64,000 nucleotides of DNA from Bugulina stolonifera (Eukaryota > Bryozoa > Gymnolaemata > Cheilostomatida > Bugulidae), in assembly GCA_935421135.1 (NCBI GenBank), contig OW285187.1, forward strand, positions 372,001 to 436,000. The letters are read 5' to 3'. Within the stretch, counting starts at the first letter, position 1; the number at the start of each line of letters is the position of its first letter. The notes beneath the pieces are model-generated. The model saw nothing but the letters and a program-made list of their open reading frames with translations, did not search any database and was not told where the DNA came from. Shown here in pieces: positions 9,626 to 21,272 of this stretch. The translations under genes and the position numbers were made by a program.

Positions 9626-10664
9626 TCATGCATGTATTGCCTACAGAAATGTTGTATTTATTTATTCTTCTCTCAGCCAAGTTGAATTTGGGCAACATTT
9701 AAATATTTTGCTATCAAAAAAGCAACATGGAACGACTCTTTAAAGGGCAACTAACACCTAGCCATGCTGCATATCATTGAAAAGAGAAAAACCTGCTTTT
9801 TCTAATGAAATTGTGGAGTTGTGTCCACAATAAAATGACTGAGAGGTGTGTCTGTTAGAAAATGATAAACTTTATGGTTGTCATTTTCATACACTTTGAA
9901 GTTATCAGCTCTCAGTTTCTGCCTGCCACCTCCAGAAAGATTGCAATAACAGGACATAACTATTTTGACAGACACTGCATGAAGTAGGTCAAGTTGTGGT
10001 TAGTTTCACAAGTCATGCTCCAACAGCAACTGCATTCCATTATATCAGCACTAAGGTGATATGGTTGCTGCCAGCCACTGACTAATTGCAATAGCAGACC
10101 ACAAATTATAGAGATAGTATATTATATTTTACAAGCATGAAGCTGTACAATGTTCAACCTTGCAAGATGATTGACCATGAACTATCATGATAGCTATACA
10201 GTACACACTACGCAAATGTGTTTTGTGTTAGTATTCAGCGAAATCGGATAATTCCGTCAAACTTTGCAGTAAACTGCAACTTCATACAGACTGCAAACAA
10301 TATTATGGTGCTGGAATATATAGCAAAGGTTTTCAGCTGAGAAATTTCAGGTGTTATGCACTATGCAGTGTACAATGTTCATAAGAAGAAAGATTAGCTG
10401 TTCAAGGTAGGTCATGTTCATTACTAAATCCTAATATTACATGTACTGTATTCCACTATTTTTATTTACATGTATGCTTATTACAATTATATGGTGCTAT
10501 ATTACTGTTCTTTTATACAGATATACAGCTCTGTCTCACATAGCTCTAATTTGCAAGCACACATGTTTTATGCAAACAGGCAGATTGATAATATGAATAC
10601 TACTAACATGGTTGCAAATGTATCACAACATTATTATACATGTAATTATTGTATACATTTTAGG

Positions 10665-10815
10665 CTTCATCACCACAAGGGCCATAACCTCAACTATTGA
10701 AATACCACCTGAGAGCTCCCAACTCCATGCCAATTATCCTGGGATCTTATCTACATTCACAGCTAGCACCAGTAATAATCTTGGTAATAACAGCAGCTCA
10801 GGACAGAAAACTTGA
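10665..10815 (+). other. Exon-like open stretch of unknown origin
   Basis: An acceptor-like sequence (ATACATTTTAG) precedes about 48 open codons with Ser/Thr-rich content (PPESSQLHANYPGILSTF), ending in TGA at 10813-10815. No domain is recognised, and no partner exon was found. It could be a terminal exon of a gene carried by the surrounding element, or chance. Confidence 0.2.
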
Positions 10816-11030
10816 AGCCTGCCGGTATGTAATTTACTCTTTAAAAACCCTCATAATATCCTGCCATGTGTTGTAAGGATGTAAAGTACAAATTTCACAA
10901 ATTACAAGTTGTTGTCTAGAAAATTCACTTGGAAGCACCCAGCTCCAAGCCTAAAAACTGAATGCCTCCAAGTCTAAACAATATCCCTACATGTAAATTC
11001 TCAACAACCTATTATACATGTACATGAAAG

Positions 11031-11321
11031 CAGGGCTGTAACAACCAGGGGGGCAAGGTGGGCATTTGCCACCCCAGAAATCTGTCCAAAAGCAAAAATT
11101 CGTTGGAATAAATTCTCCAAAGGTGACATTTGTACACATTGATCACACAGTTATGGGCAGTGTTATAGTCTGAAAGACAGTATAAGCGGCCTGTGATCCT
11201 GCATATTTGACTGGAATTTGTTAGAAAACATTTTAAGCTATTTTTAGTATCTGTCTGGGCAGCCCGATACTCCGGCCTGGGCTTTTTGCCCCCTCAGCCA
11301 AAAATAGTTGTTACAGCCCTG
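11031..11321. mobile_element. Non-autonomous hAT-like MITE (291 bp)
   Basis: Perfect 15-bp inverted ends (CAGGGCTGTAACAAC) and an exact 8-bp target duplication, CATGAAAG, at 11023-11030 and 11322-11329. An 8-bp duplication and a CAGGG tip are the hallmarks of hAT elements. It is too short to code for a transposase. Confidence 0.9.
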
Positions 11322-13404
11322 CATGAAAGTGAAGCTACAACAATATGAAATGCACTGCTTTCTCCCAATTCATTATGTTGTGTGAAATCTACAGGAGAGC
11401 CACAGCATACATTCACATAACTCTATGCAGCACTTCTCGCATTATTCTATATCCCATTTATTATTCTCCATTACACATAGAGAACTTTAGGACTAAACAA
11501 TGTTACATCCTGTTATAATATCTGTTATCAACTCACCATGAATTCTTTTCTATATTATGCTATAAGCCTATAACTGTCAACAGAAATAGTGGTTTAGCAT
11601 ACTGCTGATACAAGCGGAACAAACCACAAAAATAACTATAAAATATTTTTCAAATTTTGGAAAATCTATGTTTTGTAAATAGCACTAGAAGTTGAGAAAA
11701 ATTCATTGTAAGCTTAGAGTAGACCTAGCAAAGATAGCATAATTATTATATCTGATCCCATCACTGCAATTTGGAAGTAGTTTCTCCCACAAAATACATT
11801 GGAATTTCAGCTGCTCTCAGAGCAGAAGTCAGAATCATGTTGCCTACAGCCACGTATACCCACAAGAAGCATTCTATTTTTTAGCTCAGACAATTACTGT
11901 GCCCAGAGATAATTCTCTTTCATTACAGCACAATGTGTAAGGCCTGCCCTCTAACTAACAAGCACCTATACTTGTGCCTGGGCTATTTACAGTACAAGTA
12001 ATTTATTAGCAGGCCAAATTCTTCCAAACACTAATCATATTGTTGTATTGCACAAAATTTACCAGTGATTAAATTTATAAGGTTCAGTAGAACAGACAGA
12101 TGCAGGTAGATACACTTTTCATTATTGCTCCCATTTTATAATTTGTGTAAACTTGGGAAAATTGTAGTGATCTCTTGTCAGTTGAAATGAAAGCCACATT
12201 TGAGCCTAGCTTAGAGCTATTAGCTGACAGACACAAAAACTTTCAACACCATGATGTTATTGTTTTGAAGTAATACTGGAAAATCAATTAACTATTATAA
12301 TTGCTAAACACTTCTGGAACAATGTGTAGACCAAGTCAAAATGGCATTTGCTAAATTCATTAGCATCACCACTACCTAAGAGCACATCACTGATTGTACG
12401 CTAGTTGTAGTGGTCCATTCTACATTATAGCCTCCCTTTGCTCACTAATAAATAACTTATAATAATCTGTAGATTATGTGGAGAAATCAATAGAGAATGT
12501 TACCTCCTCTGTATCAGACACCTGATGTCAACACAAAGAACTCTACCTGGCGATAGGGATTGTTCTGACAGAGAAGATGGAGGGAAGGAAGGAGCATAAT
12601 AAGAGATACAGATGAAAGATTGTTTTTAATTACTACATGGTTATCAATAAAACTTATTATAATAAAAGACAAAACAATGGTCTTGGTAATGTTCTAAAAT
12701 GGTAGGCCTATTTGGAAGTAGAAATATGGTTGGTTATACAACATGTACATGTAGTTGAATGCAAGCCAATGTAGTTATTCAACCAGGATTCATTATGGTA
12801 GTACATATTGTAGAAGCAGTCAAATTCTATTTGACTTGGTACAGTACCTTACATGTATTTTATGAATCACTCAACCTACATGGACCCTTGGATTTTTGAC
12901 TAGTGGTTATGCAGCTACACCAACGTTCCTAAAGTCACAGCGTATAATTATTAGCATGCCGGAATTTGTAGCTCATATTGTAGGAATGGTAAATCTACAT
13001 GCCCCAAAATACTAACTTGTGTGCTAAAAATTGATTAAAACCTTGGAAATTACATAGATACATTTGAATATGGTGGGAGAGGGCTAAATTGTACATTTCA
13101 CATAAGTAAAATTGAAATGGTCACCCTACTAATGTCATCAGATCGCCAATGTGCGGTTGACAATCATTACTGTTATAATATTATTATCATTGTGAATTTA
13201 TAGAACTTGGCAGTAGCCTAATGGCCTAATAGCTGTGGCAGGCTGTACTACTTAGATATTTGAATATTTACTTGAGTATAATAATATTCTGCTGTTATAA
13301 TGGCATGACCTTTCAACTCTTTGTGGTTTTGCACAAGTGCCAACTGAATAACCATATACTATAATTACTGTGGCTACGTCATCGCACCTGTTGTAGCTGC
13401 GGGG

Positions 13405-13476
13405 ATATTTCAGAGTATAGTAGGTTATCCTCTCTGTTACAACCAAGAGGGGATAACCTACTATAGCCTGAAATAT
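13405..13476. repeat. Perfect-arm hairpin
   Basis: Arms of about 30 bases (13406-13435 and 13447-13476) pair almost fully around a short loop. The core is TATAGTAGGTTATCC against GGATAACCTACTATA. It lies 130 bases from the right end of the TTAA-flanked element. Confidence 0.75.
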
Positions 13477-13942
13477 TCTGGTTTGTGCAAATTTCAAAGC
13501 CATTTGGATAAAACAACTCCAAATTAAGCTAAAATACTGCAAAAATACTTAAATAAGCGTTTTCTGACCTTTCTAATGATATGCAGCATGGCTAGGCGAT
13601 AGTTGCACTTTAATATTTAAATTTCCTAGACTTACTGTTTCCCAACGAGTCATGAATTAGATGGGTAGATGCACAGCTGCCACTAAGAGAATAAAATACA
13701 TATTTGTCTTCCACTTCAGCCAGAAAGTGAGGGAAGATAACTATGCATCACATGGTAAAGCTAGATTTTGTTTATTACTTAATGTAAATATGATTATATT
13801 TATTAAATACTAATTAAATACAAGTATTATCTCTGGAATTCAATCCTTCCACTACAGTCAATACTCTGTTATAGCAGATAGTTCACAGGGTTACGTATAA
13901 ATACATGATGTAATTATATTGAAGAACAATGCCGAACATCAT

Positions 13943-16900
13943 CTACTCTAGGCGTTCCTCTGACAGTTTCACTTCCTGTTTGATACCAAAGTTAAATGTA
14001 GCCTTAGCTCTTGTTGTGTAGGTGATGACATCACGGTCGTACGGGTATAGACTGAGTGACTCATCATTCACTAATTGCTGCTGCTCAGCTAAGGTGGCCT
14101 TAGTATTGATAATCCTCACTATGTCTCCAGCTAGAACAGATACATTCAAGTGTATGCGGAGTTGTCTACTCTCTATTCATACAAGATTCATCAAATCATA
14201 GAAATGAATTATGTAGATTTGAATTTATCTTCTCTCTGGTCATACAAAGTATATGCGGAGTTGCTTTCTCTCTGGTCATTACAATGTTTCAATTTACTTT
14301 ACTCAACCACATGTGAACAGAGTATTTCATTGGACACTCTAGGTTAGCCTGTGGTTGTTACATACCGTATACTTACCAATGTGTGTTATGAGGGAGTTGT
14401 CTTTTCTATTGATAAGGTTGACTTTGATATCCCCATAGAAGTAACTCGTTACTGTGTAGATGTTATCCTTATAACACTTCTCATCTACTACTAGTGTTGC
14501 TGTAGCCTTGTGGTTACCATTCACCTGTTATACATGTAATACCTTCCATAGCTTTGTCATTCCAATACATACATATAACTCACAATAGTACATGTACAAT
14601 ATAATCTACCATAGTCACTTTGACACGTCATATAATAATGCTCATAGTAAAGGCTCAGCTACACGAGAGGCCAATTGTTCTTTTTCAGCCTTCGGGGCCT
14701 CCTTCTAGAGAAAATTGGCGCGCCGTTTGTTAGTCCGTGAAAAGACCGACATGCTGGCATTTTCAGTCTTTGGTGGCGCTGTTGTAGTTGTTTAATGTTA
14801 GATACAATGACCCCAATTACATAATTTGTTAGATGTCAGCTTTGGTTAGTGGCTAGATAATAATAAAGGCCTTTGCTCCTACTCGTTTATTGTACATTGA
14901 GAGCAGACAACTTCCATCTCTAGTGTTACATTATAGATGCTGATCAAGTTGACAGACCAATGAATGGCAAATCATACATACATACATACATACATATATT
15001 ATAGTCATGTTTAGTATGTATAATAGTCATACACCAAACTGTGTTATGCCTTCGATGAAGACTGTGTTATGCCTTCGATGAAGACTGTGTTATGCCTTCG
15101 ATGAAGACTGTGTTATGCCTTCGATGAAGACATTGAGCTGTTAGCAAGTGTATCTATAAATAGAATACCATGATCTGGCTGTCATTGCTCCACTTGAGCT
15201 CCTCAACCACGGACTCTGTTTTCGTCTCAGTGATGGTTGTTTCCTGTTTATATCCGGCACTTGCCTCCAGAACCTCTCCAGGTGTCTTCAGTGTCACTGT
15301 AGCCTCGTATCCTTTCGTCACACCTTATCAAACATGACATTAATATACAAGCAATATGAACCCCAGGTCATGACATGACATTAATCTACACGTAGGTAAC
15401 TCAATCTACACGTAGGTAACTCAATCTACACGTAGGTAACCCAATCTACACGTAGGTAACCCAATCTACACGTAGGTAACTCAATCTACACGTAGGTAAC
15501 CCAATCTACATGTAGGTAACCCGATCTACACGTAGGTAAATAAATCGTTGTGGATTATAGTTATCAGTTCCTTTATTTTTAGGGTACACACTGCATACAC
15601 ACATAGGTTGTAGGGTACAGACTGCATACACACATAGGTTGTAGGGTACACACTGCATACACACATAGGTTGTAGGGTACACACTGCATACACACATAGA
15701 TTGCAGGGTACACACTGCATACATACATAGGTTGTAGGGTACACACTGCATACACACATAGGTTGTAGGGTACACACTGCATACACACATAGGTTGTAGG
15801 GTACACACTGCATACACACATAGATTGTAGGGTACACACTGCATACACACATAGGTTGTAGGGTACACACTGCATACACACATAGGTTGTAGGGTACACA
15901 CTGCATGCACACATACAATGTAGGTAATAAGGTACACACTGCATACACACATCGGTTGTAGGGTAAATATACTTGTTTGGGCACAAGTGTTGCTATTACT
16001 GCTCATTTGTTATCCACTAACGGAGTTATCGTTCCATGCACGCTTCAGGTTGGGAGTGACAACTCCCAGCTATACCTTACTGGACGTGATGCAGTGCTAT
16101 TATCACCGAGTGAAGTTGTTATTGTGTTGCTAAGCTACTAAGTACATGTAAACTTCCTGCATCTTACATGGTAAACTAATAGATACAAGTGCATCACCTA
16201 CCAATAGAGTTGATAAGACACTTGATCTGTTCACTATGACCTCTACATCATACATAGCTTTACAACATGTCGTTGTCACTATTACTGCATTACCTTTCTC
16301 TAGTTCTATAGAACACGTTGAGCTGGTAGTTCTCTCAGTCTGGAAACTGTAGTTCTGGGGAGAAGATGTTCGGTTTTCAAATGTGGTCTCAAACAGCACC
16401 TGTTGAGTGATGAGAATAGTATGTCATGATAGTCTGATATTATACACCTACACTGTAGATATAATATATACAGTACATTATACACCTACACTGTTAGATA
16501 TCATATATATAGTATATTATACACCTACACTGTAAATATTATATATATAGTACATTATACACCTACACTGTAGATATCATATATATAGTACATTATACAC
16601 GTACACTGTAGATATAATATATATAGTACATTATACACGTACACTGTAGATATCATATATATAGTACATTATACACCTACACTGTAAATATCATATATAT
16701 AGTACATTATACACCTACACTGTAGATATCATATATATAGTACATTATACACCTACACTATAGATATCATATATATAGTACATTATACACCTAAACTGTA
16801 GATATATATACACATAGTACATTATACACCTACACTGTAGATACATAGTAAATTGCAAGTTACAACGGATAAAGTACAGTATATAAATATGTGAACAATT

Positions 16901-18609
16901 TGTGACAAATTTAAGTTACTGTAGTGTTAGTGGTAGTGTGGCACCAGATGTCTATTGCTAACGTCTGGCCATAACAGTACATTATATTATACACACACAT
17001 CACACATGTGTAATAATAATAATAATAATTGAAGTTGAAGTTGTCCTCTACTTGTTGAGAGGAGATGACTCTATTATTACCAACGACCGTTCCATGTATC
17101 CACCTCACCGTGTACTACGTCCACTTACAGTGTACATTGTACATGTATATATATCATTCTGATATACTGCATAATATACTCAAACTAAGTGAAAAGGAAT
17201 CGAAATATTTTTTGCTTTTAATTCAAATGAGTTGATTTTGTTTAACTATAAAAATTGAGAAAAGAAAAAAACATAATTAGGTGCGGTAGAGGCCCTGAGT
17301 TGAAACCCCAGTCAGGGATGGGTATTGTCATGGATGTGAAATCCGAGTCCCCCACTGCTCAAACGACAAATTTAAAAATATGAAAAACATAGCCTATATG
17401 TACAGGTATATGTATATACATGTACACATACAACACAGGTACAATGTACATCTATGATGAACCCAAATCACAGCATTGTGATACACTTTGAGTAAAATAT
17501 TATCTATGAACACGCCACTTAGTTGGAAATCACAGTATTGCTATGTAGTAGGCCTGTGTATGTTTATATTTCCTCAAATGCTGACTTAATTACCACCGAG
17601 TCCAAACAGTGGGCACAACCAATGCTATGTCTTATGCCCAGGTCAGAACTCAGTGTTAGAGCAACAACAAGTTTTAATAGTAAAGGGTAGTATGTACTTG
17701 CTGTGATACAGTATAATTTAATAGTATGGGGTAAACAGTGGGAGGGGATTACATGTTACTAATCCAATAATTACATGAGATTAATAACTCACTCTATTCT
17801 CGTCTATTTTAATTGAGTAGAATTAAAATCTGGAGATAATACTCCCCAATAATCCTGTAAATAATATTTCTACAGATAATCTCTTCAAGTGCCCCTGTCT
17901 CCAAAATATTCTACATGTATGGGAACCCCAAAGTTCTACATGTAGGTATCTCCTCAAGGGACAGAGACTGTGTGTACAGACAGACTCATGTGGGAGTGTG
18001 GGAGAGAGTGGGAGAGAGTGGGAGAGAGACTGTGTGAGCAGAGATCACTTGATACACTTTGTATATTATTATGTCATATTATGTCACATCCTTTCCACGA
18101 TTATCCACAGCTCGCTACCCGCAGCTCGCTGACGCTACGTGTCGGTTTAGTGGGAACTAGTCTATGATTAGCACAGAATACCTGATGACAGATATACTTT
18201 GCCAATATACACGTACATGTACATGTACATGTACATGTACATGTACATGTACATGTACAAATGTAGAACATGTTGTGAAGGGGAGATAATTCTACTATTA
18301 GACCGAATACTATAATACTCACATTAGCTTTTAGTGTGGGAGGTGACATGTTCCACACATTCTCCGAGTCATAGATATGATGGAACTTAACATCTTGCCA
18401 GTCAAACTGGTAATCTATATCTCTCGGCTTAATAAACAGTCTCTGGGCACAGGATCTGTATCTCTTATACTCCTGCTTGGCCCACCGTAGCAGGATTCCC
18501 TCTAGGTCAATTATTTCACCCTTCTTGCCGTTCTTATCTTTACCTTTAGTTTTACTACAAGATAGTTTGAACCCAAGTCTAATGTGTTTGACTTTACATG
18601 TATATGTAC
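13943..18609 (-). CDS. Probable aerolysin/ETX-MTX2-like beta-pore-forming protein (3' exons)
   Basis: Minus-strand exons that join in phase: 18323-18609, 16198-16399, 15169-15323, 14377-14524 and 13943-14130 (stop TAG 13943-13945). The long amphipathic, Ser/Thr-rich beta stretches resemble the ETX/MTX2 fold of aerolysin-like pore formers: FENRTSSPQNYSFQTE in the second exon, alternating T/E strands in the third, and NGNHKATATLVVDE in the fourth. The carboxyl end carries GDIVRI. The first exon listed is lysine-rich, then has FDWQDVKFHH, as seen before the beta region in such proteins. The 5' exons and any signal peptide were not found. The donor of the third exon (GTATTC) is weak, and the donor of the second was chosen by phase. 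Animal members serve in defence, feeding or vesicle traffic, so toxicity cannot be assumed. The call rests on pattern likeness only. Confidence 0.5.
14650..14880. repeat. Dispersed repeat, copy 1 (pair with 32818)
   Basis: Shares the order GGCTCAGCTAC, GAGAGG, CAATT, a run of pyrimidines, then GATACAATGA and AAGGCC, with 32818-33010. The two copies are clearly related though diverged. Both lie in introns of minus-strand genes. Confidence 0.55.
15039..15132 (+). repeat. 23-bp minisatellite (4 copies)
   Basis: Four copies of a 23-bp unit with core TGTGTTATGCCTTCGATGAA, just 3' (in gene sense) of the exon at 15169-15323. Confidence 0.95.
15395..15540 (+). repeat. 20-bp minisatellite
   Basis: About seven copies of a 20-bp unit (TCAATCTACACGTAGGTAAC) in an intron of the minus-strand beta-pore gene. 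Confidence 0.95.
15585..15965 (+). repeat. 31-bp minisatellite
   Basis: About 12 copies of a 31-bp unit (core GGTACACACTGCATACACAC) in the same intron. On the gene strand each unit holds an acceptor-like TATGCAG. Three minus-strand frames stay open through it only because the unit lacks stops. Confidence 0.95.
16440..16850 (+). repeat. ~38-bp minisatellite
   Basis: About 11 copies of a unit near 38 bp (core TACATTATACACCTACACTG, with a TA-rich remainder) in the intron between the exons at 18323 and 16198. Confidence 0.95.
17279..17375 (+). repeat. tRNA-like SINE fragment
   Basis: Shares GGTGCGGTAGAGGCCC, a degraded B-box region (GTTGAAACCCCAGTCAGGGA) and a TGGTATTTTCATGG-like segment with the copies at 46461-46615 and 46798-46940. 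It is truncated. The rest of 16860-18322 shows no other gene. Confidence 0.6.
18208..18258. repeat. (ACATGT)n hexanucleotide repeat
   Basis: About eight copies of the palindromic hexamer, 65 bases 3' (in gene sense) of the exon ending at 18323. Confidence 0.95.
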
Positions 18610-18661
18610 CTGTGTACCCATACATACGTAGCCTGCGTACATATGTATGGTAAAGGGGCAT

Positions 18662-18929
18662 TTCGAAAAAGACAGTTCTAAACAGGACGTTTCACAACTG
18701 GACAGTTCAAAACAGGACAGTTCGAAACTGTGTAGATTGCATTTAGAAGAACACAACTTGCAGAGAACTAATTTTAATTAATTAATTTAATTAATTAAAA
18801 AAAGAAAATAATATTAAGATTAAAAATGAGTTGAAATCTGGTGGTTGGGGTTGGGGTTAGGCGTTTCAAACTGTCCAGTGTTGAACTGTCCACTTTCGAA
18901 ACGTCCTGTTTCGAACTGTCTTTTTCGAA
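18662..18929. mobile_element. Foldback/MITE with ~70-bp inverted arms
   Basis: The left arm starts TTCGAAAAAGACAGTTC and the right arm ends with its complement (18913-18929). The arms continue with alternating GGAC and CAGTT motifs for about 70 bases. The centre is AT-rich and then a GGTTGGGGTTGGGGTTAGG tract. No target duplication was identified. Confidence 0.7.
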
Positions 18930-21272
18930 CAGTCGCACATTCCATATGTACATAGCCTACGTACGTACATATATGTAGTAATGTAGGAGACTGTTCAGTT
19001 ATGTAATACCACCGATATTATATTATCCCTCACAATAGTAATATGTCCTGTGAGACATTTCATCCACTGACATAGCAAGACATAGCCTCAGACTTTCCTA
19101 TCACAACAACTAGTGTCTGGAAAACGCTGCACCAGTAGTTTGGACCTAGAGCTAACATGTAGCTTTACCCCATCAGTGAGATAGTCAAGTGAACGCTGTC
19201 AAAATAAATCTACCTGAGATGTTGGAGCAGTATTGACTATTGTAACAGCTACAATGTAAAGTAAACACTATTGTATACAGTACAGGTTATATGCTATATT
19301 ATTTTATGTATTTGTACCGCTAGTCTGGTGCAAAACTCTTGAAATCCTCCCTAGTTGTGAGCTAAACTCATGTTATACAAATAATACATGTATATAGTGA
19401 TATATAATAATGGTATAAAATGGTATATAATATTATAATGGTATATTACAGTGGTATATAATGGTATATAATGGCATATATGACTCATATATAACTCATG
19501 TTATATAAATTTCATTGCTTACAGTATATTATATAATATATTATACATATTATTATAATATATTATATATATTACATAATATATCATGTATATTGTATAG
19601 TATATAATATATTATATATATTACAACATATAATTATAATGTTATTACGATATAATTTGTACATGTACCTGTGTTGGGCTGACATATCCATTACTGTATT
19701 GACACACTGTGTATTGTATACCAGCTCCCTATCCTCTCTACAGTATAGCACACACTGACTCACACAGAGATACCAAGATAGAGTGTCAGCATCTCTCATT
19801 AATTATATATCTCCTATCAGCAGCATACATCTAGGGTTTCCTCTAAATCAGCCAACACTGTGTCAGCACCACTGATTGGCTGCATGCATGGCACACTGTA
19901 TGCTCCATTGGTGAGCTTTAGAAGGCATCTATCTACACTTCACCCAGTTTCTCGTAGTGTCACTTATTTATCCTGAGATAGATAAAAGCTGTTTATTTAT
20001 GGTCACAGCTGGCGTGCCCTGTCTACTGGTATACTGTATAGTGTATAGCTTGCTGACTACATAAAATTTTTATTGGTATTTTATGATATTTCTCACGAAA
20101 CTCTAAAACCTAAACACCCAATATATTGACAGTCCTCTTTCAAACATACAGGCTGTGTCATGACTTGGTGCCGGATAACATCTGCTTTCAAGAATACATT
20201 GTAGTAAGTAACAGACACCACCACTGTAGACACCACCACTGTAGACACCACCACTGTAGACACAACCACTGTAGACACCACCACTGTAGACACCACCACT
20301 GTAGACACCACCACTGTAGACACCTGGGATAAACCCCTGATAGTAGATCAATATGTGGGTATGAAAGCACTTAGAAATAGCTTTAGGTGAGTGTGTTTAT
20401 ACATATAAGATCCCTGGCAGCAGGCAGCACATAGTACCAGAGCAGCAATAAAATTATAAATAATGAATTCATCATTAATTAGAGCTTCTGTATTGTATAC
20501 TAGTTACTAGTTAGTATTGTAGGTCATCAACCACAACATGTACATGTGCTTAGCTATCACTTATAAGTATACTGATGTAATAGTAACTGTAAATACACAT
20601 ACACTGAGTATCATAGACTTTACTACCTCTGTCTACTTCTCTCTCTCTACACTGTATATTTTGTAGCATATGTTTACCAGGTGGTTACAGCATGAATTCT
20701 ATCTGCAGTTGTCCCCTCTTTATTCATAGTGTCCAAAGAGAGAATAACTCCACACTTTGTTACTAAAGATATTTACTCATACTCTTGGATATTTTTTAAT
20801 ATTGTATATAATAATTATTGTAATATTATAATATTATTATACATGTAAAAATGTATAGTGTCTATGGACATGTATTACACATTAGTTTAATGCGGAATAC
20901 ATGTCCATCTGATTAGTACATACATGTACATGAACATGTATTACACATTGGTACATGTAGTACATGTAAATGTGCAAGTAAGATTGGAGTTGTCTACCTT
21001 TTAATATTCATGAAGGAACAACTCTCAAAGAGAGCACGGTTTTAATACTACGATGGTGTTACATCGCCAAACACGGAAACCTGTGCTTCTGTTGCATGGT
21101 TGTGTTGTTATTCATCTGGATCCAAATTCAAAGAAACGGAAGTCGCTTGAGCCAAGGAAAGAAGTCATTATTATTCTCAAGCGACCAAACCCAATTTTCT
21201 ACTGAGCATAACTTATTGTTCGATGTGACATACAAGGCCAGCGTTGTTTTTGCATAACTGCTTCAATTAACG
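18930..21272. other. Intergenic / 5' region between divergent genes
   Basis: No exon is supported. It contains a TATA-rich tract (19370-19660) and a 15-bp minisatellite (20215-20322). A small inverted repeat, CGCTTGAG/CTCAAGCG (about 21144-21184), lies 90 bases before the channel start codon. The upstream exons of the minus-strand beta-pore gene probably lie here but could not be fixed. Confidence 0.5.
20215..20322 (+). repeat. 15-bp minisatellite (7 copies)
   Basis: Seven copies of GTAGACACCACCACT. As the unit is a multiple of three, several frames are open on both strands. I see no evidence that it is coding. Confidence 0.97.

Larger units (their letters stand above)
9744..13609. mobile_element. 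3.9-kb element with ~43-bp TIRs and TTAA flanks, no transposase seen
   Basis: The left end begins AGGGCAACTAACACCTAGCC, and the right end, read in reverse, begins AGTGCAACTATCGCCTAGCC. Both continue with ATGCTGCATATCATT. TTAA borders both sides (9740-9743 and 13610-13613), the target size of piggyBac-type elements. No transposase frame is seen. The inside is AT-rich and holds a nested hAT-like MITE (11031-11321), a hairpin (13405-13476) and an exon-like stretch near 10665-10815. Two inverted small elements trapping host DNA is an alternative explanation. Confidence 0.5.

Noticed and set aside
15506..16006. Cys/Tyr-rich repeat frames (QCVPYNLC-like)
   Set aside because: Frame products of a 31-bp intronic minisatellite. 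Phase-compatible exons of the beta-pore gene lie on either side.
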